From contig CALUMI010000004.1 in NCBI GenBank assembly GCA_944321725.1, forward strand, positions 59,229-123,228: DNA of 64,000 nt, written 5' to 3'. The DNA is from an uncultured Muribaculaceae bacterium (lineage in GTDB: Bacteria; Bacteroidota; Bacteroidia; Bacteroidales; Muribaculaceae). Made by a program: the position numbers and the translations under genes. Below, piece after piece: positions 7,346 to 16,978 of the stretch. Position 1 is the stretch's first letter. Every line of letters starts with the position of its first letter. Below the pieces are notes generated by a model that saw nothing but the letters and a program-made list of their open reading frames with translations, did no database searches and was not told the DNA's origin.

Positions 7346-8508
7346 TGGCGGAGGGAGGTGAGGGCTTTGCCGATGCGCCCCAAACCGTCGAGCAGGCGGA
7401 CACGCGGACACGCGATGTTTATTCTCATAAACCCCTCGCCGGCAGCACCGTACATCGTGCCCTCGTTGAGCCATACCCCGCCTTTTTCGATAAACAGTTG
7501 CTCAAGCTGTTTCGACGAAAGGCCGGTGGAGCGGAAATCCACCCACACAAGATACGTCCCCTCCAACTCCGTGACAGGGTATTGCGGATAATTGTCCCCG
7601 AACCATTTCTTAAGCTCAACGTAGTTGGCATAGATATATTCGCGCAGCTCGTCGAGCCACTGCTCACCGTCGCTGTAGGCGGCAATGGTGGCAATGACCC
7701 CGAACGGGTTGACATCGCAAACCTCATTGATGTTGATGGCCTTGTCGATTTTCTTGCGCACGGACTCGTCGGCGGCGACAATATTGGCTATCTGAAGCCC
7801 GGCGATATTAAACGCCTTGCTCGGAGAAAGGCATGTGACAGCCGACCGTTGGAATTCGTCGGCGACAGAGGCAAACGGCACATAATCGCAACCCGGACGG
7901 GTAAGCTCGCAATGAATCTCGTCGGACACCACCGTCACGCCATGCCGGGCGCAAATCCCGCCCATCCGCAAAAGCTCGTCGCGCGTCCATACCCTTCCGG
8001 CAGGGTTATGGGGATTGCAAAGCAGATAAATCTTCACCGCCGGGTCGGAAACAGCCCGCTCAAAATCATCGAAATCGATATGATAGGTATTGTTTTCATA
8101 AACTAACGGAAGTTCGACAGCCTCACACCCGTTGTTGCGTATCGAGGAGAAGAAGCAGTTGTAGACAGGCGTATGTACCAGCACTTTGTCGCCCGGCACA
8201 GTCAACGCCTTTATTATGGCGGAAACAGCGGGCACGACTCCCGATGTATAGATCATCCACTCCTTGTCGAAACGCCAATTATGCCGCCGCGCGAACCATC
8301 CGGTGACAGCCTCATAATAAGCGCCGGGCACTTTTGTGTACCCGAAAATGCCGTGCTCCACCCTTTTGCGCAACGCCTCCGTAATGGCCGGAGCCGTGCG
8401 GAAATCCATATCGGCCACCCACATCGGCAGCACTCCATCCGCCGCGCTGTCCCACTTGTAGGAGTTGGTGCCGCGGCGATTTATCAGCTCATCAAAATCG
8501 TATCTCAT
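7342..8508 (-). CDS. patB: PLP-dependent aminotransferase/cystathionine beta-lyase, MalY/PatB family
   Basis: A cytosolic fold-type I PLP enzyme of 388 residues, the usual length for MalY/PatB C-S lyases, which release sulfur from cystathionine or related substrates. The opening YDFDELINRRGTNSYKWD and the cofactor residues are clear: NPHNPAGR, D196 in VVSDEIH and the Schiff-base lysine K231 in SPSKAFNIAG. It follows the MATE gene by 13 bp and is probably co-transcribed with it. Its stop TTA (7342-7344) overlaps the endonuclease stop on the opposite strand. The exact substrate cannot be told from sequence. Confidence 0.85.
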   Translation of the reverse strand: MRYDFDELINRRGTNSYKWDSAADGVLPMWVADMDFRTAPAITEALRKRVEHGIFGYTKVPGAYYEAVTGWFARRHNWRFDKEWMIYTSGVVPAVSAIIKALTVPGDKVLVHTPVYNCFFSSIRNNGCEAVELPLVYENNTYHIDFDDFERAVSDPAVKIYLLCNPHNPAGRVWTRDELLRMGGICARHGVTVVSDEIHCELTRPGCDYVPFASVADEFQRSAVTCLSPSKAFNIAGLQIANIVAADESVRKKIDKAININEVCDVNPFGVIATIAAYSDGEQWLDELREYIYANYVELKKWFGDNYPQYPVTELEGTYLVWVDFRSTGLSSKQLEQLFIEKGGVWLNEGTMYGAAGEGFMRINIACPRVRLLDGLGRIGKALTSLRH

Positions 8509-8521
8509 ATCAAACCGGCAA

Positions 8522-9955
8522 TTATAAATTTATCTTTTTTGTCCAACCTTTAGTCCACAGCCTTATGAGGAAAATAACGCCGCGGAAACACAGCTCCACG
8601 CACATCGCTATCCACACGCCGCGCAGTCCCATCAACGGGGCGAGATAAGCGGCAAGCGACAAGCGCACCGCCCAGATGCTCACAAGGTTCATCAAGCTCG
8701 GCACAAGCGTGTAGCCCGCGCCGACAAATGCTCCGTAGGCCACTATCGAGGCCGCGAACATCGGCTCGGCAAAAGCCTCGATGCGCAAAGCCATCACACC
8801 AAGCTCGCGTATTTCCGGCACGGGGGTCATAACTCCTATTATCTCCGGAGCAAAAACATACATAATCACCCCCATCACCCCCATTACGGCTATGCCCATA
8901 AGCACGGTGATATTGGCGAACCTCAAGCAAAGATGCCTGCGCCTCGCCCCGACACTTTGCCCCACCAACGTGGTCGCGGCGTCGGAGATGCCATATCCCG
9001 GCATGTAGCACAGGCTCTCAGCCGTAATGGCAAACGAGTTGGCGGCTATCGCGAACACACCCAACGGAGCCACTATGACGGTAGTCATTATCTGCGCTCC
9101 GCAAATCACGGCGTGCTCCAATGCCAACGGCGTGCTTATCCTGACCGCCTCGCGAAGCACCTCGCGGCGAGGAGTGAAACTGCCTTTCTCACCCGCGAGC
9201 CTCAACTCCGGCGACTTGCGGCACAGAAACCAAATCATCACAACGGCCACCACCACTTCCGCAAACCCCGTGCCCAAAGCGGCCCCGACAACGCCCAGCC
9301 CGGCACCCGGCATGTTTACCGTCAACCCAAGCAGCTCAATTTCCCTCGTAGGAAAAATCAGGAAATAATTGAACACCACATCGAGCAGGCACATCAGCAC
9401 ATTGAGCATACTCGGTATTTTCATGTTTCCGCTGCACCGCAGCATCCCGCCCGACAGCTGAATCATGAGCAGGACAGGGAGAAACAATGAGAATATCATG
9501 AAATAGTGGGACGCGCCGGGATTAATTTCCTCTGTTCCGCCAAGCATTTCCGGGAGCACACCGCTTATTCCGGAGCCCAACAGAGCCATGAAAAGGCCGA
9601 ACACAGCGGCGGCGACAAACGACTGCCGCAACACTGACCGCGCCCTGCTGAAATCATTTGCGCCAATCAAATGGGCGACCTGCACTGTAAAACCGATGGC
9701 GGCGGCACTGCACAATCCCATCATCAGCCACGTTGAGGTAGACACCAACCCTATCGAGGCCGAAGCGTCGGCACCCACGCTTCCAACCATCGCCGCGTCG
9801 ATATATTGCATGGCAATGGATGAGAATTGCGCCACTATGGCCGGGATACTGAGCTGCACGACAAGAGAGAGCTGCTGCCGCAACGTCATATTCCGGCCTT
9901 CACGAATCATCCGCAACAGCCGGTCGACTTTCACATTATGTGCCTCTGTAGCCAT
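8522..9955 (-). CDS. MATE-family multidrug/Na+ antiporter
   Basis: An inner-membrane protein of 477 residues with about 12 predicted helices. It has MATE hallmarks, including an N-terminal QLSLVVQLSIPAIVAQFS helix, the GADASASIGLVSTS stretch and a related motif in the second half. It would export cationic compounds using an ion gradient. The start ATG at 9955 lies only a few bases behind a TAATTTTG box, so the transcript would have almost no leader. The first 25 residues are hydrophilic and precede helix 1. It is upstream of patB in the same operon. Substrate unknown. Confidence 0.85.
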   Translation of the reverse strand: MATEAHNVKVDRLLRMIREGRNMTLRQQLSLVVQLSIPAIVAQFSSIAMQYIDAAMVGSVGADASASIGLVSTSTWLMMGLCSAAAIGFTVQVAHLIGANDFSRARSVLRQSFVAAAVFGLFMALLGSGISGVLPEMLGGTEEINPGASHYFMIFSLFLPVLLMIQLSGGMLRCSGNMKIPSMLNVLMCLLDVVFNYFLIFPTREIELLGLTVNMPGAGLGVVGAALGTGFAEVVVAVVMIWFLCRKSPELRLAGEKGSFTPRREVLREAVRISTPLALEHAVICGAQIMTTVIVAPLGVFAIAANSFAITAESLCYMPGYGISDAATTLVGQSVGARRRHLCLRFANITVLMGIAVMGVMGVIMYVFAPEIIGVMTPVPEIRELGVMALRIEAFAEPMFAASIVAYGAFVGAGYTLVPSLMNLVSIWAVRLSLAAYLAPLMGLRGVWIAMCVELCFRGVIFLIRLWTKGWTKKINL

Positions 9956-9962
9956 TCTGTCG

Positions 9963-9993
9963 CAAAATTACTCCACAACTTTCTAATATCAAT
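9963..9993 (-). promoter_or_regulatory. Promoter of the MATE-patB operon
   Basis: Read on the minus strand, TAATTTTG (9963-9970) fits TAnnTTTG, with ATTG (9990-9993) 19 bp upstream as a one-mismatch -33 box. The expected start point is within a few bases of the ATG at 9955. Confidence 0.5.
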
Positions 9994-10137
9994 AACCGTT
10001 TTACCGATTTTATTACCTTAAGCACCGAATCTCACAACAAAAAAGAAGAATGTATAAAAAGTTTCTTCTTCCGGCATGGTAAATTCAATTTGTGTCGAAA
10101 TGTACAAAATAATGACATTTTAATTTCTTTTTATTGA

Positions 10138-10145
10138 TATTTTTG
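10138..10145 (+). promoter_or_regulatory. Candidate -7 box for the T9SS-secreted protein
   Basis: TATTTTTG matches TAnnTTTG and would give a leader of about 35 bases before the ATG at 10186. No good -33 box is seen at the right distance. Confidence 0.35.
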
Positions 10146-10185
10146 GTTTATTTTGAGATAAATATCAACATAAAACAAAAATCAG

Positions 10186-13100
10186 ATGAAAGGATTTTTT
10201 ACATTCTTATTCGGGACGCTCGCCGTTGCCGCCTCCGGGCAAAGTTTAAACGAGCAGTTCGAAAACGGAATTCCTGACAGTTGGACCGTGGTCAACACGG
10301 ACGACACCTACAAAATCGAAACCGTAAAATATTCGGAGGAATACGACCTTGCCAACAATATCATTACCGGCTACGAATCGGGAGGCGAACAAGCCATCAA
10401 GTCAACCACAGGGTACAAAATGGAAACCGAAGAAATCGACCAATGGCTAATATCGCCACAAATAAGCGTGGAAAGCGGCGACGTGCTCAACTTCATGATG
10501 GCCTACCATGCCGCCTACAGCGGAAACACATGGACAGAAGAAGCCAACAGGATAAAATTTGATGTCATGGTGTCGACCGGCGGGACAGAGGCAAGCGATT
10601 TCACCACGCTGCTTTCCCTCACGCCACAAAACGTGGCCAACTGGAGCAATTACAGCATCGCTTTAGACCGGTTTGCAGGACAGCAAGTGCATGTGGCTTT
10701 CCGCAATTATGGCACTCCGGCAGACACACCGCTGCTGTCAAACGCCTTGTATATCGACAATGTGCGCGTTGACAAAAACCGTGTGTCGGACTTGCAAGTG
10801 ACAGCCATAACAAGCCCCTACGCAAGCTGCGCCACACAGCAGAACGTCACGGCTACTGTCAGCAACACAGGTTTCGACTGCGCATCATTCCAAATAAGCT
10901 ACCAAATCGACAACGAACCGGCTGTGACAGAAACGGTCGGCACACCGATAGCCGGCGAGGAGAGCATGACATACACGTTTGCCACGCAGGCGTTGCTGAC
11001 AAGCGGGAGCCAGCACAACGTGAAGGTGTGGGCTGAAGCCGCTTCCGACAGCAACCACGACAATGACGCCGCCACTGCGGAAGTGGAAATCGGCAATGAA
11101 ATAGACTACCCGTTCACAATGACCGCCGACAATGCGGAAACAGCTTTCAGCAGCAGCGCAAACCGCAAAATGGGCTATATCACAATGGGTTGGCAATACA
11201 CCAACGACGACATGATGAAAGGTTGGGTGTTCAACTCCGGAATAGAAAGCTACCTGCTCTCATCCTGCATAATGCTACCCAAAGGAATTGTCAAGCTCAG
11301 CTTTGACTACATGGCATTGTCGCAATGCAAACTCAACGTTTATCTCGTCAGCGAACCGGGCAAGTATGACAACCTTGCAGGATCAGTGGAATTGCCCACC
11401 GCCGAAACTTATTCACCGGCAAGCCTGACCTTTACAGTTCCGGACGACAACGTATACAATCTGGCAATCATGCCCGATGCCAATTATGCCGGCTCGTTCT
11501 ATATGGACAATATCCGCATCTCCGACGCGGAAGACGACATAGAAACCGTATCGATAGACTCACCCATGCTCAACGCCACACTCGTGAAATCGGGAGTCAG
11601 TGTGTCGGCATCGTTCCGCAACGGCGGTTCAAAGACGATAGAGAACATTCCGGTATCGTTCTCTTTAGACGGCGGCACGGCAGTCACAGAAACCATCGGG
11701 GCGATAGAGCCGGGACAAACGGTAAAACATACTTTCACAACAGCCACGCTCGACCTTGCAACGGCTGGGACACACACATTGAAAGTGTGGGCGGCATTCG
11801 ACGGCGACACCAACTCAGACAATGATTCCAAGTCATTGGAAATCACATCCTACGAGGCATATACATTCCCTTACTCGACGAGTTTCGAAGCCGATGACAA
11901 CAACAGCCATTGGATAAGATACAATGCCGACGGCAATATAATCTATTGGGAGATAACCGGTGTAGTCGACGGGCAAGTCAACTATGCCAAAGACGGCACA
12001 CAAGCCGCATACATAAATTCCGCAGCGGGGATGGAGCATAACGACTGGCTAATATCGCCGGCTGTCGACGCCCAAAGCGGCGACGCCCGAATTTCGTTCT
12101 ACTATACCACACGCATGAGCTCAAGCTCCGGCGACGACGGGTGCAATATCGATTTGTATCTGTCCACTACCGACGATCCGGAAAAGATAGCAGAAAGCGA
12201 GCCGCTTGCCCGATTCACGCTTACCGACGAGAATGTGCTTGTCTACAAGCAAGGCTATGCTTCCGTAAAAATCCCTGCGGACGGCACTTACTACATAGCT
12301 TTCTACAACGGCGGCATGGGCCACGACATCATCCTTGACGACGTGCGTTTCGACCAAGCCGAAGACCTCAGCATCGTTTCTGCCTCCAACTCCGCGCAGT
12401 CGGGCTTCAATCTCACAGACAATGACGTCACGGTTGAAATAGCCAACCACGGGACAACGGCACAAAGTGGGTTCAAGGCCGCATATTCAGTCAACGGCGG
12501 CACGGCAGTGGAAGAAACCGTGAGCCAAAGCATAGCACCCGGCGAATCGTTGAGCTACACATTCAGCAAGAAGGCCGACGTGTCTGCGCCCGGCACGTAT
12601 GCCGTGACCGTGTCAATCACAGCCGACAATGACGCCGACACATACAACAACTCGTGGATTATTCCCGAATTCACGTCGTATGCCAATGCGGTGATACCGT
12701 ATTCGGAAAATTTCGACACGGAAGAGAGCCGCGAGAAATGGACAGCGGGCGGACAGTGGACAATAGCGGCCAACATGTCGACAAGCCAGTCGGCCTATAA
12801 CGGGCAAGGCGGGCTATACCACACAGGAGCCGCGCAAGACGGGGGCGACTGGGTGTATTCCGGATGTATAGAGATACCTGCCGGAACTTACGATTTCAGT
12901 TTCTTCTACCGCACATTCATGAACATGACCAATGTACAGCTTTACGGCCAAAATTTCTCCGTATACTTAGGCACTGACCGCAACCCTGAAGCGATGACAA
13001 TACCTGTGTATTCAGCAGAGGGAGCGATAGTTTCCACCAAAGTCTACGAGAAAGTGCTGCGACAGGTTGAAGTGCCCGAGCACGGCAACTATTACATAGG

Positions 13101-13932
13101 AGTGAAATGCAGTTCCACATCGACACTCGGCAATCTCTATGTAGATATGATTTCAATATCCGAACCGGTGCAGGAGGGGATTGTACTCGGCACCTACCAA
13201 TCCGATTTCGCGGGCAATGACGATGAATGGTACCGGTACAATCCGGGCGACAACTTCACGCAATGGCAAATTGCAGAAGGAGTAGACGGAGAGGAATGCC
13301 TTGCCACACAATGCACAAGCTATTTCTACAGCAACAATGACGCGGATCTTCCCGGCTTGTTGGTAGCCCCAGCATTCAAACTGAAGAAAGGCGACGAAAT
13401 AAGCGTCAGCGTGGACTACCGCATCAATGTGAGCAACATCGAAGACCTCACTGATGAGAACAAGGAGAAAATCAAAATAGGGCTATACCTTGCAGACAAG
13501 AACCTGCCACAGGCATTCACCACAGAAATGGCGACCGGCACTGCCGTTTCCGACGAAGTGCAGACAGCCACCGGCAAAGTGACAATACCTGCCGACGGCA
13601 TATATTACGCGGGAGTGCTTGCCGGAGGACCGTCAGCCTCCATTTCCGGGACGGTGATTACCAAATACGAGCTTTATTCCGTCAAACTGCAGAACGACAA
13701 TGAAGGAGGCGCCACCGCAGCAGAAACGCAAAAGCCTTTCGTTTATTCCGACAACGTAATAAGGATGCCGGCAGATTACAGCACGCTGAACATATATTCC
13801 GTAAGCGGCCTGCTCGTAGGACAATACTCCGGCGTCGAGGAGATTGACCTCAACAACCTTGCCGACGGAGTCTATATCGTTTCGGTAGAAACAGACAGCG
13901 GAACGGCCACAGAAAAAATCATTGTAAAATAA
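10186..13932 (+). CDS. Large T9SS-secreted choice-of-anchor/cleaved-adhesin-type protein
   Basis: This 1248-residue secreted protein starts with a Sec signal peptide (MKGFFTFLFGTLAVAASGQS). It is built from alternating modules. Jelly-roll 'choice-of-anchor J' domains open with F-E-nGIPDSWT or YSTSFEADDN and contain DQWLISPQI/NDWLISPAV motifs and 'YIDNVRV'-type strands. CARDB-like Ig segments carry the recurring pattern SVNGGTAVEET. The last roughly 65 residues (IYSVSGLLVG ... LADGVYIVSVET ... IIVK) are a type IX sorting domain, so the protein should be exported through the outer membrane and anchored or released. It stands alone between the MATE operon and a bidirectional terminator. A role in binding glycans or peptidase display is inferred; no catalytic motif is seen. 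Confidence 0.8.
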   Translation: MKGFFTFLFGTLAVAASGQSLNEQFENGIPDSWTVVNTDDTYKIETVKYSEEYDLANNIITGYESGGEQAIKSTTGYKMETEEIDQWLISPQISVESGDVLNFMMAYHAAYSGNTWTEEANRIKFDVMVSTGGTEASDFTTLLSLTPQNVANWSNYSIALDRFAGQQVHVAFRNYGTPADTPLLSNALYIDNVRVDKNRVSDLQVTAITSPYASCATQQNVTATVSNTGFDCASFQISYQIDNEPAVTETVGTPIAGEESMTYTFATQALLTSGSQHNVKVWAEAASDSNHDNDAATAEVEIGNEIDYPFTMTADNAETAFSSSANRKMGYITMGWQYTNDDMMKGWVFNSGIESYLLSSCIMLPKGIVKLSFDYMALSQCKLNVYLVSEPGKYDNLAGSVELPTAETYSPASLTFTVPDDNVYNLAIMPDANYAGSFYMDNIRISDAEDDIETVSIDSPMLNATLVKSGVSVSASFRNGGSKTIENIPVSFSLDGGTAVTETIGAIEPGQTVKHTFTTATLDLATAGTHTLKVWAAFDGDTNSDNDSKSLEITSYEAYTFPYSTSFEADDNNSHWIRYNADGNIIYWEITGVVDGQVNYAKDGTQAAYINSAAGMEHNDWLISPAVDAQSGDARISFYYTTRMSSSSGDDGCNIDLYLSTTDDPEKIAESEPLARFTLTDENVLVYKQGYASVKIPADGTYYIAFYNGGMGHDIILDDVRFDQAEDLSIVSASNSAQSGFNLTDNDVTVEIANHGTTAQSGFKAAYSVNGGTAVEETVSQSIAPGESLSYTFSKKADVSAPGTYAVTVSITADNDADTYNNSWIIPEFTSYANAVIPYSENFDTEESREKWTAGGQWTIAANMSTSQSAYNGQGGLYHTGAAQDGGDWVYSGCIEIPAGTYDFSFFYRTFMNMTNVQLYGQNFSVYLGTDRNPEAMTIPVYSAEGAIVSTKVYEKVLRQVEVPEHGNYYIGVKCSSTSTLGNLYVDMISISEPVQEGIVLGTYQSDFAGNDDEWYRYNPGDNFTQWQIAEGVDGEECLATQCTSYFYSNNDADLPGLLVAPAFKLKKGDEISVSVDYRINVSNIEDLTDENKEKIKIGLYLADKNLPQAFTTEMATGTAVSDEVQTATGKVTIPADGIYYAGVLAGGPSASISGTVITKYELYSVKLQNDNEGGATAAETQKPFVYSDNVIRMPADYSTLNIYSVSGLLVGQYSGVEEIDLNNLADGVYIVSVETDSGTATEKIIVK

Positions 13933-13945
13933 CTTGAGCCTGATA

Positions 13946-13994
13946 TAAAAAAACGGCATCGGGGCAATTTAAACCGCTTCGATGCCGTTTTTTC
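13946..13994. terminator. Bidirectional hairpin terminator
   Basis: AACGGCATCG (13952-13961) pairs with CGATGCCGTT (13980-13989), flanked by A-run and T-run. It can end both the T9SS gene (+) and the 11-gene sugar/corrinoid operon (-), whose last stop is at 14004. Confidence 0.85.
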
Positions 13995-14003
13995 TCAAAG
14001 AAA

Positions 14004-15923
14004 TCAGAACGCGGCCTGCCTCAGCACCGTTTTTCCCAACGGGACAAGCTCCACGCTTTCGATTTTGCCTGTATTCACATTACCCAACCTAACAACAATT
14101 TTACCTTTCTCATAAACAGCTCCATTATCATCCAAATATCTATAAATACCGGCTTTTTCCTTTGCCTTGTAATAATAATCAGCGTATCCCGGAGCATATT
14201 CCCTGCCTTTTATCTCCTCAGATTTAATCGGATAGGCGTAGAAATTGGCGCCGTATGCAAAATAATGCACGCCTTTCGCGTCCTGCACCACACGCACCTT
14301 AGTATCGAAAGAGAGCGATATTTCAGCCCCGCCGGAGAAGTCGCCATCGATTACCACATAGCCGTCGCGCAGCTCATAACCGGCGCTGCAATCCACTCTG
14401 TCGGCCCAAGACGGCACCCTTATTTTTAGCGTCACCCTGCCTTCGGATTTGACGGAAAACGTGAAACTGTTGCCAAAAGGATAGGCTGTGACAGTCCGCA
14501 CCGACACACGCTTTCCTCCCACTTCCGTATCGAGAACAGACGGCATCAGCACATTAGCAACCAACGCACCGGAGGCGTCAACCATCCACGCATTTTGCAG
14601 AAAATAAGGGATTATGCGTCCCGCATTAGGCACACAGCATACAGCGGCATCCTGATGAGCCGGAGAATATTTGTAGCGGGTCTGTTTTTGGTTGGGGTCA
14701 GCCGCGCCGTTGCGCGTGCCGGTCATCTCATAGGAATTGTCAGTCTTCAGATACGCTATGAGCCCCCTCTCCGGATGCTTTGCGCCGAGAGCGGCGTTAT
14801 AGAATATATTCTCAATCTGCTCACCCCAAGCCGCATTGCCCGTGCGCCGCAAAAGCAGCCCGTAGCTGTCCATCAGCTCGTGTGAGGAGCAAAATTCGTA
14901 GCCCGTATCAGTGGCGTCGGCATCGCGCCCGCCAACCCACTCGTCGCCAATAGCCCCGCCGGGCACTGTCGTGGCCGAATGAATTTTCTTCAGATAGAGG
15001 TTCAACGCCGTTTTCAGCTCCGGGTCATCCGACGCGCCGGCAGCCACAGCAACCGGTCGCAAATGCTCGTAGGTATGCACACCGTGGCATTTCAGCTTGT
15101 AGTTCTCATCCAAAATGTTTTTCAGCTGAGCGTCCTGCTCCCACTGAAACCATTTCGAGTAATCCAAATATAAAAACAGCGCATAATCCTCGTATTTGCG
15201 GTCGCCCGTCATACGGTACATGCTGTCAAGCACATCGGTAAAAACCAGTCCGTGTCCGACACCGCCATTATAGGCCTCACCCGTGTCGAACGGAGCAGAG
15301 GCATTTACAGGCCAATTCTCCATCAGATTGTCGACAGCCCTCACGACAGCCGTCCACACCCGCTCGTCGCCTGTAAACTCATAATAGGCAATCAGCCCGC
15401 GGAAAAGCGTGGCTTTCGCCCACAACTCGCCGTTCTCGCCGGAATATCCATATCGAAGCGATTTATCGTAGATGCCGATGTAGCCGTCGTCGTCCTGAGT
15501 GGACAAAATATATTCGACACGCTCGCGGCAACGTTCCACAGCCCGCTCATCGCCAAGCAGAAAAGCGTTGCGTATGTAGCCGTCCCACCAGTTGGACTGC
15601 GTTTCCGAGTTCCACCATTTATACTGCTCGTCGCCTTGCGCGTCGCCCTCCCTCAGGTTGCCAAGCTCTTTCAGGACACTGCCCTTATGGAGCCTCTCGC
15701 TGCCGTAGATAGAGTCGGACATCAAAGCCGGGACAATCTCGTCCAAATGGCCGACAAAGCCGTCCATGTCCTTCCGCATCTGCTCCTTTATCCATCCGGA
15801 AGGCCTTATGTCGCCAAGCGGCAAGACTTTCAGCACAGGCTCAACGGAAATCTTTTCCACTTCGATTTGAGAAAAAGCATGAAAAGCCAACATACCGGCA
15901 AGAATAATCAAACCAAACCTCAT
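14004..15923 (-). CDS. GH127-type beta-L-arabinofuranosidase-like hydrolase
   Basis: This 639-residue exported protein (signal peptide MRFGLIILAGMLAFHAFS) belongs to the GH127/DUF1680 group. In the reference enzyme HypBA1 a zinc ion is held by a Glu, a Cys and two adjacent cysteines, one of which is the nucleophile. Here the equivalents are E343-F-C345 and C429-C430 (in AAVCCVPNAGR), so the site looks intact. The family also includes enzymes acting on other rare sugars, so L-arabinose is only the default guess. It is the last gene of the operon, 3 bp after the second UroD-family gene, and its stop lies just before the hairpin terminator. Confidence 0.8.
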   Translation of the reverse strand: MRFGLIILAGMLAFHAFSQIEVEKISVEPVLKVLPLGDIRPSGWIKEQMRKDMDGFVGHLDEIVPALMSDSIYGSERLHKGSVLKELGNLREGDAQGDEQYKWWNSETQSNWWDGYIRNAFLLGDERAVERCRERVEYILSTQDDDGYIGIYDKSLRYGYSGENGELWAKATLFRGLIAYYEFTGDERVWTAVVRAVDNLMENWPVNASAPFDTGEAYNGGVGHGLVFTDVLDSMYRMTGDRKYEDYALFLYLDYSKWFQWEQDAQLKNILDENYKLKCHGVHTYEHLRPVAVAAGASDDPELKTALNLYLKKIHSATTVPGGAIGDEWVGGRDADATDTGYEFCSSHELMDSYGLLLRRTGNAAWGEQIENIFYNAALGAKHPERGLIAYLKTDNSYEMTGTRNGAADPNQKQTRYKYSPAHQDAAVCCVPNAGRIIPYFLQNAWMVDASGALVANVLMPSVLDTEVGGKRVSVRTVTAYPFGNSFTFSVKSEGRVTLKIRVPSWADRVDCSAGYELRDGYVVIDGDFSGGAEISLSFDTKVRVVQDAKGVHYFAYGANFYAYPIKSEEIKGREYAPGYADYYYKAKEKAGIYRYLDDNGAVYEKGKIVVRLGNVNTGKIESVELVPLGKTVLRQAAF

Positions 15924-15926
15924 ATA

Positions 15927-16937
15927 TCATCTTCTCATTGATATTTCACGCATATATTTTACGTTGTCGACAGGAGAATCGCGAGGAATCTCACAACCCG
16001 CCATGAATATCCAGTTATCAGCAGGCACACTCGCCTTTATAGCTTCAAATTTCTCTTTTATTGACTCCTTAGTGCCCTCAAGCACCTCCGTCACCGGATC
16101 GATGTTTCCGCAAACCATCACGCCATCACCCATAACCTTGTGGGCATTCGCCATATCGACCATCCAATCGACATCAAGAATATCAACATCCGTTTCGGCC
16201 AACGACGGCAATATATGCGTTATGTCGCCGCAGATATGCAATTTGACGATAGCTCCGTTGTCGTGAATAAACTTAAACAGCTCACGGTGTAAAGGTAAGC
16301 AAAATTCATCGTACATATCCCGTGAAATCTGAGAGCAAATGGCATCGCCCACCCCCATGATGTTTGAGCCGGCCTTTATTTGCGCCAGAGCAAAATTCTT
16401 GGCCATTTGCAGGCACTTGCGCTGCAAAGCCTTCACCATGTCGGGCTCCATTATCATGTTCATCAGCAGCTCAGACACTCCCGACAAATCGGCCGACTCG
16501 GCAAGCGGCCCTTCCACCCAGCCTATTATAGGGAACGGCTCACCCAACTTCTCGCGGAACAGTTTCACGCCCTCGATACGGTCGAGCGTGCGCGGGCAGG
16601 AATAAACATCGGGGATTCTCAATTTCTCGACATCAGCCATCGAAGTTATCAGCTTGTCGACTTTCGGAGAGCTGTCGCCATCGAATGTAATTTTCGCGCC
16701 GAAAGCCGAAGCCTCGCGATAAGAGTCGGAAATCACGCTCACGGCATCATGGTCGTACATCTCCAAAAGCCGCAGATTCGACTCGACAAGCACACGGTAG
16801 TCCTGCATGAAGTCGCTGTAGGTCTTTCCGAACTGCCGCGCCGCGTGCATCATGAAAATAGGGTGAAAATATATTCTGCCGTCACCCGTTTTCGGTGTGG
16901 CGAGAAATTTATGGGTATTTTCCAATTTTGCGTTCAT
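15927..16937 (-). CDS. UroD/MtaA-family methyltransferase-like protein, copy 2
   Basis: A 336-residue cytosolic TIM-barrel protein of the uroporphyrinogen decarboxylase family. It has the zinc-binding signature of the corrinoid methyltransferase branch: H234-x-C236-G in KLHICGD and C315 in MAGCEIP. True HemE enzymes lack this His/Cys/Cys set, so a methyl-transfer role is favoured over haem synthesis. It shares fold and motifs with the protein at 21343-22356 but differs clearly outside them. The pair could be the two transferases of one pathway, one taking methyl from a substrate and one passing it on. It lies 41 bp after the transporter gene and 3 bp before the GH127 gene. Which reaction it catalyses is unknown. 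Confidence 0.75.
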   Translation of the reverse strand: MNAKLENTHKFLATPKTGDGRIYFHPIFMMHAARQFGKTYSDFMQDYRVLVESNLRLLEMYDHDAVSVISDSYREASAFGAKITFDGDSSPKVDKLITSMADVEKLRIPDVYSCPRTLDRIEGVKLFREKLGEPFPIIGWVEGPLAESADLSGVSELLMNMIMEPDMVKALQRKCLQMAKNFALAQIKAGSNIMGVGDAICSQISRDMYDEFCLPLHRELFKFIHDNGAIVKLHICGDITHILPSLAETDVDILDVDWMVDMANAHKVMGDGVMVCGNIDPVTEVLEGTKESIKEKFEAIKASVPADNWIFMAGCEIPRDSPVDNVKYMREISMRR

Positions 16938-16978
16938 AACAATTTATTTTTTAAGTTCTTATCAATCTTTTATTCCAT

